Below are positions 20,239 through 29,314 of a DNA stretch of 64,000 nucleotides, piece after piece. The DNA lies in the NCBI GenBank assembly GCA_019116445.1, contig DXBP01000002.1:1-64000 (forward strand), in the 5' to 3' direction. The notes beneath the pieces are model-generated. The model had not been told where the DNA came from, ran no database searches, and saw nothing but the letters and a program-made list of their open reading frames with translations. How positions within the stretch are numbered: the stretch's first letter is position 1; each line of letters opens with the position of its first letter. The translations under genes and the position numbers were made by a program. The stretch comes from Candidatus Gemmiger excrementigallinarum (GTDB lineage: Bacteria; Bacillota; Clostridia; Oscillospirales; Ruminococcaceae).

Positions 20239-22128
20239 TTATTCTCCGTCTGCCTCAAACTGCTCCTGTTCTTCGGCCAGTCGTTCCCACTCATCGTACA
20301 ACTCCTGCTGATGAAACCGCGTATCATCCAGTTCATCACATTTATCGCGCAGCAGCAGATGGTCCCGCAGTACCTGCGGGTCATTGATTTCATTTTCCAG
20401 CTCCACAATATGTGCGCCCAGTTCTTCAATTTCAGTTTCTACTGCTTTTAACCGGGCCCGTACCTCTGCCCTGCGTCTGCGCTGTTCTTTGCCGTAAGTC
20501 TGGCGCTTTACTGATTCTTCGGGTTTGCTTTTTTCATTCGCCGATGCGGTGTTGCGGTTTTTGAGAGCCTCAAAATTGGCGTAAAAAGTTGCCTTGCCTT
20601 CTTCCAGGTACAAAATCGGGCACCCAAGCGACTGCATCAAATACCGGTCATGGGTTACCAGCAGCAATGTACCTGTGTAGGCCACCAACGCTTGCGTCAG
20701 GCTTTCCCGCATATAAATGTCCAGATGGTTGGTAGGTTCGTCCAGGAACATAAGATTCGGACGTTCCAGCGCCAGCTCCGAAAAGCGAAGCCGAGCCAGT
20801 TCTCCACCGGACAGCTGTGCACAATCTTTAAATACGTCTTCTCCTCGATAGCCGAATCGCGCCAGATGACTGCGCACTTCCAATTCCGTAAAGCGCGGAT
20901 ATTGATTCCAGATAGCATCTATGACCCGACCGGCGCGCCGAGCCTGCTGCTGTGTGAAGACACCTGGTTTGGCACCACTGCCCAGTCGAACCATTCCTCC
21001 GCTGGGGCGCCGCTTGCCATCCAGCACCTGCAGAAGGGTAGATTTGCCTGTGCCATTGGGGCCCGCGATAATCAGCTTATCTCCCCGATGCACCGTGTAA
21101 TCCAACCCGTCAATCAGTGTGCGTTCCCCGATGCGAACTGTAAGATTTTTCATAATCACCAATTCGTCATACGGCTCAATATCATAGGTAAAGCGGAAAT
21201 TTAATTCCCATGCTTCTGCAGACGGTGCCTCCACGATCTCCAGCTTTTCGAGCTGCTTGCGGCGACTTTGTGCCATTTTGGTTGTAGAGGCACGAACCAG
21301 GTTGCGATCAATATAGTCCTGCAGCTTTGCCGCCTTCTCTACAGCGGCATCATGCATTTTTTGTTGGCGCTCGTCTGCCGCCTGCCGCTGCGGGAGATAG
21401 GCTGAGTAATTGCCCCGATACGTATTGATTGTTTTCCCACGCAATTCCCAGATTCTGGTACACACCGCATCCAGAAAATACCGGTCGTGGCTGACAACCA
21501 GAACCGCACCGCGATACGATTTGAGATATTCCTCCAACCAGTCCATTGTTTCAATGTCCAGATGGTTGGTAGGTTCGTCCAGAATCAAAAGATCGGGCCG
21601 CTCCAGCAGCAGCCGCGCCAAACGCAAACGGGTTTGTTCTCCTCCAGAAAGCACACCGGCAGGCTTTTGCCAGGTTTCGGCAGGGAATCCCATGCCGTTA
21701 AGCACCTTCTTGATCTGGGTATCCATCTGGTAAGCATCCATGGCATCAATCACCGCGTTACAATGGTTGATATCCTCCTGGATGCGCTGATTCTCCGGGT
21801 GCACCGCCAGTTCTTTCTGAAGCGTTTCCAAACGTTCCATTGCTGTCAGGGCGGGGGCAAAAGCCAGTCGCATAGTCCCATAGACATCCAAAGACGGGTC
21901 CAGATGCGCATTTTGTTCCAGATATCCGCAGGTGACACCGTTACCAAAGGCAGCAGTACCGGCGTCCGGCAGACTTTCACCGTATAAAATCCGCAAAAGC
22001 GTAGTCTTTCCGGTTCCGTTTGCGCCAATGATTCCAATCCTGTCGCCGCGCTCCACGCCAGCATTCACATCCTGGAGAACTTCATGTTCACCAAAGCTTT
22101 TTCCCAATTGTTGCAGTTCCAGCAGCAT
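20239..22128 (-). CDS. ABC-F family ATP-binding protein
   Basis: Two ABC cassettes (GANGTGKTTLL/LSGGEQTRL and GPNGTGKSTLL/LSGGELARL), C-terminal coiled coil; start MLLELQQLGKSF at 22128. Confidence 0.93.
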   Translation of the reverse strand: MLLELQQLGKSFGEHEVLQDVNAGVERGDRIGIIGANGTGKTTLLRILYGESLPDAGTAAFGNGVTCGYLEQNAHLDPSLDVYGTMRLAFAPALTAMERLETLQKELAVHPENQRIQEDINHCNAVIDAMDAYQMDTQIKKVLNGMGFPAETWQKPAGVLSGGEQTRLRLARLLLERPDLLILDEPTNHLDIETMDWLEEYLKSYRGAVLVVSHDRYFLDAVCTRIWELRGKTINTYRGNYSAYLPQRQAADERQQKMHDAAVEKAAKLQDYIDRNLVRASTTKMAQSRRKQLEKLEIVEAPSAEAWELNFRFTYDIEPYDELVIMKNLTVRIGERTLIDGLDYTVHRGDKLIIAGPNGTGKSTLLQVLDGKRRPSGGMVRLGSGAKPGVFTQQQARRAGRVIDAIWNQYPRFTELEVRSHLARFGYRGEDVFKDCAQLSGGELARLRFSELALERPNLMFLDEPTNHLDIYMRESLTQALVAYTGTLLLVTHDRYLMQSLGCPILYLEEGKATFYANFEALKNRNTASANEKSKPEESVKRQTYGKEQRRRRAEVRARLKAVETEIEELGAHIVELENEINDPQVLRDHLLLRDKCDELDDTRFHQQELYDEWERLAEEQEQFEADGE

Positions 22129-22154
22129 AACGGTTCCTTCCCCATTCCCTCTCC

Positions 22155-22190
22155 CAAAAGATGCCGCTGCCTTATTGAAAAGCAGCGGCA
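22155..22190 (-). terminator. Terminator downstream of the YjjG-like gene
   Basis: TGCCGCTGC...GCAGCGGCA hairpin followed by TCTTTTG on minus strand. Confidence 0.65.
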
Positions 22191-22222
22191 CACAGCCCGT
22201 GGCTGCCCCCGTTCAGGGCCGC

Positions 22223-22972
22223 TCAGGCTTCGTTGCTGTGGCGGCGGTTGCGCACACCGATATTTTCCAGTTCTTCGGGTTCCATAACAATCTTGTACAG
22301 TTCCTCATAGGAATGGATCTCGTACTTGGGGTGGATATCTGTTACATTTTCTTCGTTTTTGAAATTGACCCAACAGGTATCCACGCCGGCATTTTGACCG
22401 CCTTTGATGTCGGCCAGAAGATCATCCCCCACCATCAGAACGCGGCTCCGGTTGGAAATTCCCAAGTCTTTGAGTACATGCTCAAACAGTTTGGCAGAAG
22501 GTTTGGCCGCACCGACTTTTTCGGAAATATAAATACCATCCATGTATTTTTCCACACCGGAATCCCGGATCCGTGCCTGCTGAACCATAGCCGCACCATT
22601 GGATACCGTTGCCAATGTTGCCACTTCCCCCAGTTCCTCCAGCGCATTCAGCGCGCCCGGGATCAGATCCGAATGTGTGGCAAGCAATTCTTCGTAGCGG
22701 TCATTCATGGCATGGCTCTTCCCATTATCCGGCAAGTCCATCGCCTGCAAAAAACGCAAAAACCGCGTCTGAAACAGCTTGGCCTTGTTGAGTTTTCCCT
22801 TTGCCAAAGCATCCCACAGTTCCCGGTTCACTTTGTGATAAACTTCGCAGGCGTGCCCATCATGCGGCAGATCATATTCTGCCAACATCTCTGTCAAAGC
22901 TTGCCGCTCTGCCGCATCGAAATCCAATAATGTGTTATCTACATCCAGCAAAACGCATGTGTAAATCGCCAT
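22223..22972 (-). CDS. HAD hydrolase, YjjG-like noncanonical pyrimidine nucleotidase
   Basis: CVLLDVDNTLLDFDAAE; VLMVGDDLLADIKGGQNAGVDTCWVN. Confidence 0.88.
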   Translation of the reverse strand: MAIYTCVLLDVDNTLLDFDAAERQALTEMLAEYDLPHDGHACEVYHKVNRELWDALAKGKLNKAKLFQTRFLRFLQAMDLPDNGKSHAMNDRYEELLATHSDLIPGALNALEELGEVATLATVSNGAAMVQQARIRDSGVEKYMDGIYISEKVGAAKPSAKLFEHVLKDLGISNRSRVLMVGDDLLADIKGGQNAGVDTCWVNFKNEENVTDIHPKYEIHSYEELYKIVMEPEELENIGVRNRRHSNEA

Positions 22973-23044
22973 TCTCGTCTTATTCCTCTCGCTCAGTTCG
23001 CGCTGCTCTGTTTTACGCAGGCAATACCATGGTCAAAAGTATCA

Positions 23045-24730
23045 TCAGCCTTCCTGCTTCGTGGAGTCTGACGAAGGTGCCGGGGACGCCGTGGGCGTAG
23101 GCACCGGCGTAGGTGCCGCCGAAACCTTCAATTCAAAAACCGCCTCTGCGCCGTTGTTGCTCGCACGGATATGATAGGTTCCCTCCTGGTTGGCCGTAAA
23201 GGTCACCTGATCACCCGTAGCTTGCCAGGAAGTTTCATCGCAGCGCCAGGTCACATCCCCCTGCTTGTTCTGCACATTGGCATTAAGCGTGGTGCTGCCT
23301 CCCGCAGTAATGGTACTGGTACCACTGATGCTGATTGCCGTCGGGTCCGACTGAACCGTTACCGTGATTTGAGCAGAAGAGAACGTACCGTTGATCTCAA
23401 TGCCGGCACGTACAACATAGCTGCCTGCTTCGCTGGGCGTGAAGGTAAACGTACCGCCGTTTTGCTCCAGTTCGTCATTAACCGACCATTGTACATTGCT
23501 ATTGTCGTAGCTCTTACCGCCCAGTTTCACTGTTGCGGTGATGGAAATGGATTCCCCTTTTTTGATGGTAGAATCTCCACGGTCCAATGTAAGCTCTACA
23601 CGCGCATCATTAAACATGGCCGTCACGGAAATATCTTTTTTTACAACATCATAGCGCGTAGCATCGGTCACACCATCGCTCCATTTATAGAAGGTGTACC
23701 CCTCCGCAGGCACCGCTGTCACGCTGACCTGGGCACCCGATTCCGCCTGGATTTCCAAGCTGGTAACACCGGTTTTACCATTTCCCGTCAAGGTTCCCTT
23801 GGCCGAATCCTCTACCGCATAATTGGCCGTGAATTTAGTCGGCGTGGCGGAGGGCGTGGGTGACGCGCTGCTTCCGGAAGCAGCCTGTGCCGCACGCTTG
23901 GGAATATCATCCGTATCCGGACGGGTGTCATCTGTCTGGTACGCATGGGATTTTACATATTCCAGAACGGCATTGGCTCCCGCCGCGTTCAGGGTTCCTG
24001 CCGAAGTGTCTACATAGCTGGCTTCTGCATAGCCTTTGCTGTCCTTGAGTACCTCGGAAAGATTCAGATACTTATACCCTATTTCATTACAGGCTTCTGC
24101 AATGGCCTGGTTGAACTGGTCGATAAGGGTCTGGGTTTGCGCGGCATTCTCGCTGTCCTTCACAACCGGCTGAATGGCACAGGCAATCAAATCACAGTAG
24201 GAATAAGAGTTCTTGATGTTCTGCAGGGCCTGTTTGTAATCGTTCATGAATTCATCAACGGTAACAGATCCATCCACATCATTGCTGCCGATCATAACAT
24301 ATACGCGGCGCGCCTTCATCTTGGCAATTGCCTGCGGAATGGTATACGTATTCGCATCGTCCTCAAATGCAACGCAGCTTTCCTTCAGGAAATTGGAGAT
24401 TTTCAAATCTTCCTTGCCCGCATATTGGTCCAAAGTAATACGTCCATCCTTTTGCAGCGCCAAAGCTGTACGATCGCCCACAAACAGGCTGGATGTAATG
24501 TAAGAATCATCTGCGGAAGCATCTTTCAAAACCGCTTCCAAGCTGGTATCCACAGGATAAAGATCCGGATCGTAAGAGTCATTTGCGCCAAACAAGTTCA
24601 GGCTTTGAGGCAGAATCCACGCCAAAACAAAACTGATAACCACCGCCAGTACGCACGCAGCCAGCACAATACAGGCTTTGCGTTGAATCGGGCTAAGGCC
24701 GGACGCGACACGGGATTGTTTACGGCTCAT
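23045..24730 (-). CDS. Membrane-anchored SGNH-fold protein with repeat and Ig-like domains
   Basis: N-terminal TM; SGNH-like FVGDRTAL...VYVMIGSND; InlB/Flg_new-like YTFYKWSDG; Ig-like tandem; Pro-rich tail; ATG 24730 with SD AGGAGGT. Confidence 0.75.
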   Translation of the reverse strand: MSRKQSRVASGLSPIQRKACIVLAACVLAVVISFVLAWILPQSLNLFGANDSYDPDLYPVDTSLEAVLKDASADDSYITSSLFVGDRTALALQKDGRITLDQYAGKEDLKISNFLKESCVAFEDDANTYTIPQAIAKMKARRVYVMIGSNDVDGSVTVDEFMNDYKQALQNIKNSYSYCDLIACAIQPVVKDSENAAQTQTLIDQFNQAIAEACNEIGYKYLNLSEVLKDSKGYAEASYVDTSAGTLNAAGANAVLEYVKSHAYQTDDTRPDTDDIPKRAAQAASGSSASPTPSATPTKFTANYAVEDSAKGTLTGNGKTGVTSLEIQAESGAQVSVTAVPAEGYTFYKWSDGVTDATRYDVVKKDISVTAMFNDARVELTLDRGDSTIKKGESISITATVKLGGKSYDNSNVQWSVNDELEQNGGTFTFTPSEAGSYVVRAGIEINGTFSSAQITVTVQSDPTAISISGTSTITAGGSTTLNANVQNKQGDVTWRCDETSWQATGDQVTFTANQEGTYHIRASNNGAEAVFELKVSAAPTPVPTPTASPAPSSDSTKQEG

Positions 24731-24801
24731 GGGTAACAGTGACCTCCTTGGTTGCAGCATGGGGTACGGCAAGCCATATCCCACCTAGTATAAACGAAAT
24801 C

Positions 24802-24810
24802 ATTATAGCA
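24802..24810 (-). promoter_or_regulatory. Predicted extended -10 (TGCTATAAT) of the SGNH gene
   Basis: Minus strand TGCTATAAT about 75 nt upstream of the start; poor -35. Confidence 0.45.
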
Positions 24811-24869
24811 TAAAATCAGCCTTTTGAATACACATTTTCCAAAAATGTAACGTATTACAAAAACATTAC

Positions 24870-24897
24870 AAAAAAAGGCCGGCTGTCCAGCCGGTCT
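24870..24897 (-). terminator. Terminator of the ABC importer operon
   Basis: GACCGGCTG-GA-CAGCCGGCC hairpin followed by TTTTTT on minus strand. Confidence 0.85.
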
Positions 24898-24907
24898 TTG
24901 TCATTTA

Positions 24908-25702
24908 TCAGGACAGAAGCATTCGGTCATTGGCAAAGTCGCCATCACTCACCTGTTCAAACCGCTTCAAAAGATCACTTACCTGCAAATTCGCCTTTTC
25001 CTCATCACGGACATCGTAGATCACACGACCTTCATACATCATGATCAGCCGATTCCCGTATCGGATGGCATCCTTCATGTTGTGCGTAATCATCAGTGTT
25101 GTAAGATGATTTTCATGGACAATTTTATCCGACAACGCCAGAACTTTTGCGGCGGTTTTCGGGTCCAGTGCCGCAGTATGCTCGTCCAAGAGCAGAAGCC
25201 GCGGCTTTTTCAGCGTTGCCATCAACAGCGTAACGGCCTGCCGCTGCCCGCCGGAAAGAAGTCCCACCTTGGTGGTCATACGGCTTTCCAACCCCAGATC
25301 CAGCGTTTTCAAAAGCTGATAATATTCTTCATGCTCTTTTTTGGTTATCCCCGTTCGAAGCGTTCTGGCCATCCCGCGCCGGGCTGCCAGCGCAAGGTTT
25401 TCATCGATCCCCATGGTGGCTGCCGTTCCCATCATCGGATCCTGAAAAACACGGCCGATATATTTTGCACGCTGATGCTCCGACAGGCGGGTCACATCTT
25501 TCCCATCGATGATGATTTTTCCCATATCAATGGGCCATACACCGGCCACAGCGTTCAGCATCGTAGACTTACCAGCGCCGTTACCGCCAATCACCGTAAC
25601 GAAATCCCCGTCTTCCAATTTCAAATCCAAACCGTTGAGAGCCACTTTTTCGTTTACCGTGCCAGCGTTGAAGGTCTTATAGACATTTTTGATTTCAAGC
25701 AT
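24908..25702 (-). CDS. ABC transporter ATP-binding protein
   Basis: Walker A GGNGAGKSTML, signature LSGGQRQAV, Walker B LLLLDEHTAALDP. Confidence 0.93.
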   Translation of the reverse strand: MLEIKNVYKTFNAGTVNEKVALNGLDLKLEDGDFVTVIGGNGAGKSTMLNAVAGVWPIDMGKIIIDGKDVTRLSEHQRAKYIGRVFQDPMMGTAATMGIDENLALAARRGMARTLRTGITKKEHEEYYQLLKTLDLGLESRMTTKVGLLSGGQRQAVTLLMATLKKPRLLLLDEHTAALDPKTAAKVLALSDKIVHENHLTTLMITHNMKDAIRYGNRLIMMYEGRVIYDVRDEEKANLQVSDLLKRFEQVSDGDFANDRMLLS

Positions 25703-26642
25703 TGTTTTTGTCCCCCTTCTTCACGGTTGGCTTGGTAAAATAGCGGCTCTTCCAGTAAGGAACCGTCAGGAACACCGCAACGACCAGCGCAGTGAGCAGC
25801 TTCAGGTCATCGGTAGACAGTCCCAGACGCAGTACAAAAGTCATAACCATATAATAGATAATCGCACCAATCACGGCTGCAATCAGTTTCAGCGCAAAGT
25901 TGCGGAACACCTTGCCGAAAATCACTTCTCCGATAATCACAGCCGCCAGCCCGATAACGATAGCACCGCGGCCCATATTGATATCAGAAAATCCCTGGTA
26001 TTGTGCCAGAAGTCCGCCGGACAGCGCCACAAGTCCATTGGAAATCATAAGTCCCAGAACCTTGGCAAAGCTGGTATTGATTCCCTGCGCACGGGCCATG
26101 TTCTGATTGGCACCAGTAGCGCGAAGCGAACATCCGAGCTCCGTGCCAAAGAACCAATAAAGCACCGCTACCAGAACGCCGCAGAATATCACAAGGGTCA
26201 GCAAGGGGTTATTCAACGCCGCATCCCGTACATAACGGGCCGATACCAGCAAATTGTACTTATCAACACTGACCGGAAGGTTGGCCTTACCGCCGCCTGT
26301 ACCAGTGCCCATGATTCGCAAGTTTACAGAATACAAAGCCAGCTGTGTAAGAATGCCGGACAAAATGGCCGGAATCCCGCACGCCGTATGGAACAGACCT
26401 GTCACCATACCTGCCAGCATACCGGCGAGTGTGGCCGCCAAAAGAGCAAAACCTACCGGGACTCCGTTCAATACCAGAACAACGCAAACAGCTCCTCCGG
26501 TTCCCAATGAACCATCCACTGTCAAATCAGCAATATCCAGAACTCGGTAGGTAATGTACACACCGATTGCCATAATGCCCCAAATCAAGCCCTGTGCCAC
26601 AGCACCGGGCATAGAATTGAGAAGTGAAACCAGAAATTCCAT
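25695..26642 (-). CDS. ABC transporter permease
   Basis: Multi-TM protein; TYRVLDIADLTVDGS and GCSLRATGANQNMARAQGIN typical of this import family. Confidence 0.9.
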   Translation of the reverse strand: MEFLVSLLNSMPGAVAQGLIWGIMAIGVYITYRVLDIADLTVDGSLGTGGAVCVVLVLNGVPVGFALLAATLAGMLAGMVTGLFHTACGIPAILSGILTQLALYSVNLRIMGTGTGGGKANLPVSVDKYNLLVSARYVRDAALNNPLLTLVIFCGVLVAVLYWFFGTELGCSLRATGANQNMARAQGINTSFAKVLGLMISNGLVALSGGLLAQYQGFSDINMGRGAIVIGLAAVIIGEVIFGKVFRNFALKLIAAVIGAIIYYMVMTFVLRLGLSTDDLKLLTALVVAVFLTVPYWKSRYFTKPTVKKGDKNNA

Positions 26643-26683
26643 CCGAAAGCCATCCTCCGTCCGCTGTATTTTTTAGCGCCAAA

Positions 26684-26719
26684 ACAGCGGAGAAAGGGCG
26701 CAGGCCCTTTCCCCGCTGT
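26684..26719 (-). promoter_or_regulatory. Strong intercistronic hairpin between binding-protein and permease genes
   Basis: ACAGCGGGGAAAGGGC-CTGC-GCCCTTTCTCCGCTGT, 16-bp stem with one G-T pair, followed by only TTTT. Confidence 0.75.
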
Positions 26720-26732
26720 CACTAAGTCCCTT

Positions 26733-27764
26733 TTACTCAGCGATTGCCTCGTAACCTTCCGGCGGAGTCAATCCCAATGCTTCGCAATTTGCCGCGTTAT
26801 ATTTTTTGGTTACATTGGGTGCAAATTCAACCGGCATTGTGGAGATATCCGCACCTTCTGCCAGAATCTGATACGCCATGGTACCGGTCTGGTAGCCCAG
26901 ATCATAGTAGCTGATGGACAATGTGGCCACACCGCAACCTTTGCAGATGCCTTCTTCACCGGCAATCACAGGCACCTTAGCGGGAAGCACCACATTTGCA
27001 ATCGCCTCGGTGTTGGACGCGGCCGTGTTATCCGTGGGAATGTAAATGACATCGGAAGCATCCGCAGCCGTCTGGGCCACAGACGTAACATCGTTGGTAT
27101 CTGTGAACGCATAACGGGTTACGGTATAACCGGCATCCGCCAGATAGCCCTCCATCACATCGCACTGATATACAGAGTTTGCCTCCGCACTGCAGTAAAG
27201 CAAGCCAACGTTGACGGCATCCGGGAACAATTCTTGAATCATTTCCGCCTGCTGATCCAACGGAGCAAGATCAGACGTACCGGATACATTCCCGCCTACC
27301 GTACCGGACCAGTCACTGATATCCAAGGCCGTGGCGTAATCCGTTACAGAAGTGCCCAGAATGGGGATATCGGAAGTTGCCTGTGTAGCAGTCTGAAGCG
27401 GCGCCGTGGCATTGGCCAAAATAAGGTCCACATCTGCAGAAACAAAACCGTTAATGATCGTAGAGCAGTTGGCCGTATCGCCGGAGGCATTCTGTTCATC
27501 AAAAGTAACGTTATCCGCGCCCAGTTTTTCCGTCAACGCATCCTTGAATCCCTGCGTAGCGGCATCCAGTGCATCATGCTGAACCAGCTGGCAGATACCA
27601 ATACGGTAAGTCTGCCCGGTTTCCGCTCCCGCTGCAGAAGTTTCGGCAGTAGTGCCGGTAGATTCAGCCGCCGAAGAGGTTTCTGCCGTGGAGGCAGATC
27701 CTCCACAAGCCGCAAGGCTCATGGCCATGGCAGCAGCTACCAACAGAGAAACAGATTTTTTCAT
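26733..27764 (-). CDS. ABC transporter substrate-binding lipoprotein (ABC_sub_bind type)
   Basis: Signal peptide plus lipobox MSLAACGG; IGICQLVQHDALDAATQGFKDAL; ATG 27764. Confidence 0.9.
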   Translation of the reverse strand: MKKSVSLLVAAAMAMSLAACGGSASTAETSSAAESTGTTAETSAAGAETGQTYRIGICQLVQHDALDAATQGFKDALTEKLGADNVTFDEQNASGDTANCSTIINGFVSADVDLILANATAPLQTATQATSDIPILGTSVTDYATALDISDWSGTVGGNVSGTSDLAPLDQQAEMIQELFPDAVNVGLLYCSAEANSVYQCDVMEGYLADAGYTVTRYAFTDTNDVTSVAQTAADASDVIYIPTDNTAASNTEAIANVVLPAKVPVIAGEEGICKGCGVATLSISYYDLGYQTGTMAYQILAEGADISTMPVEFAPNVTKKYNAANCEALGLTPPEGYEAIAE

Positions 27765-27837
27765 CGTTCTTCCTCCAAACAGTATCGGCTCCACGCTCAG
27801 CCTGTGCTGTATACTCCCTCCGCTTTGCCGATTTAGT

Positions 27838-27874
27838 GCTTTAAAGTATAGCATACTTCGCCTCTTTAAAGCAA
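27838..27874 (-). promoter_or_regulatory. Promoter with nested palindromic operator upstream of the ABC importer
   Basis: Minus strand TTGCTT-18 nt-TATACT; 9-bp inverted repeat GCTTTAAAG/CTTTAAAGC with inner AAGTAT/ATACTT. Confidence 0.6.
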
Positions 27875-27941
27875 CATGCTATTTGCACAAATTTCCCCTT
27901 CATTTTCCGTGACTATTGTGCAGTTCCGCCGCTTTTTGCAG

Positions 27942-27972
27942 CAAAAAAGCGGACAGAAACCATCTGTCCGCT
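27942..27972 (-). terminator. Terminator after the PTS IIA gene
   Basis: AGCGGACAGA-TGGTT-TCTGTCCGCT followed by TTTTT on minus strand. Confidence 0.88.
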
Positions 27973-27986
27973 TTCCTTATCCCGGA

Positions 27987-28460
27987 TCAATCGCCAAAAC
28001 AGGCATTTTCTACTTTTTGCAAAAGTTCCAAAAAGCGAGTCGGGCTACTGGCGTGACGCAGGGCGTCTACCAGTGTATTCCGCCCCAGCAGATTCACAAG
28101 CCTTGCAAGAATCTGCAAATGCAGTCCATCTTCATCTGGCGGCACCGCAATCATAAATAATAAATCTACCGGACGTCCATCCGGCGCGCCCCAGTCTACG
28201 CCGCGGCGCAATGTAAGAGCCGAAATACCTGGTGCAGATACACCTGCATTAACAGCATGCGGCAGCGCAATGCCTTCGCCTATTGCCGTTGTTCCGCCGA
28301 AGGTTTCGCGCTGGCAAACTGCATTATAATATGCCGTACCATTGGTAATAACGCCAATCCCTTCCTGCAGCTCCACCAAAATTCCCAAAGCGTCCGCTGC
28401 ATTATCGATATTGGCATAGAGCAGTATTCCTTTGGGGTCCATCAGTTTGCTTACTTTCAT
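27987..28460 (-). CDS. PTS EIIA (fructose/mannitol type)
   Basis: AIGEGIALPHAVN phospho-His motif; 157 aa. Confidence 0.88.
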   Translation of the reverse strand: MKVSKLMDPKGILLYANIDNAADALGILVELQEGIGVITNGTAYYNAVCQRETFGGTTAIGEGIALPHAVNAGVSAPGISALTLRRGVDWGAPDGRPVDLLFMIAVPPDEDGLHLQILARLVNLLGRNTLVDALRHASSPTRFLELLQKVENACFGD

Positions 28461-28483
28461 GGTCTATTCCCCTTTGACCGTTT

Positions 28484-29314
28484 TCAAACATCGGTCACTT
28501 TGCGGATCAGCTTGTATAAGTACTCGCCTACGGCACCTTCGGAACAGGTGCACGTTGTCACCTCGTCGGCCGTAGCCTTGACTTCTGCCGGCGCATTTGC
28601 AACTGCCACAGCATAACCGGCCGCCTTCATCAGTTCCAGATCATTGTAGTAATCGCCAATCACGATGGTCTTTTTCTGGGAACGGTTCATCAGCGCACAC
28701 AAGTCATGCATACCCGTTGCCTTGCTGACGCCCCCCGGCATAATTTCCAGATAGATGTTGTTGGTCGCCAGAAAATAGTTATCGCGCCCGTAATACTTCG
28801 TCTTGGCATATTGCCCAAGTTTCCGGATGGTTTCCGGGTCGGAGGCAAAAACCACTTTGACCCATCCATCCGGCACACACTCAATGGGGCACGCAATGCT
28901 TCCCAGATGTTCATCCACCTGGTGGGCATGCGTATATTCGTTGGCGCGGATCACATACATTTCCCCGTTACCGGCCATTACTTCTACACCCATGCGCGGA
29001 AATTTTGTCAGAACGTCTGCGATGGCAGTCGTAGCCTGTTCCCTGTTCAAGGTAGAACGGTGCAAAACCGATTCCGTTGAGAAATCATAGAGCAAAGCCC
29101 CATTACAGGAAATCGCTGGCAAAGAGAGCTGAATTCCCTCAAGCGCTGCGCGGATAGACTCCGGAGGCCGCCCGGTCGCTACCGTAAACATTCCTCCCAT
29201 TTCGACAAACAGCTGGATCACCGTCTTATTGCAGGTGGGAAGTCCCTCCTTTGCCGTAAGCAGGGTATTATCCATATCGCAGATGACAAGATAATCACTG
29301 AGTGCTGATTTCAT
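28484..29314 (-). CDS. Cof-type HAD hydrolase
   Basis: VICDMDNTLLTAKEGLP; VIGDYYNDLELMKAAGYAVAVANAPAEVKATAD. Confidence 0.9.
   Translation of the reverse strand: MKSALSDYLVICDMDNTLLTAKEGLPTCNKTVIQLFVEMGGMFTVATGRPPESIRAALEGIQLSLPAISCNGALLYDFSTESVLHRSTLNREQATTAIADVLTKFPRMGVEVMAGNGEMYVIRANEYTHAHQVDEHLGSIACPIECVPDGWVKVVFASDPETIRKLGQYAKTKYYGRDNYFLATNNIYLEIMPGGVSKATGMHDLCALMNRSQKKTIVIGDYYNDLELMKAAGYAVAVANAPAEVKATADEVTTCTCSEGAVGEYLYKLIRKVTDV

Noticed and set aside
20239-22128. ABC-F protein as an antibiotic-resistance factor
   Set aside because: Sequence reads like housekeeping Uup/YdiF-type ABC-F with C-terminal coiled coil; no leader peptide or attenuator typical of resistance ABC-Fs was noticed.
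24832-24870. ACATTTTCCAAAAATGT and GTAACGTATTAC short palindromes upstream of the SGNH gene
   Set aside because: AT-rich, short and imperfect; expected by chance in an intergenic region, too weak to call an operator.
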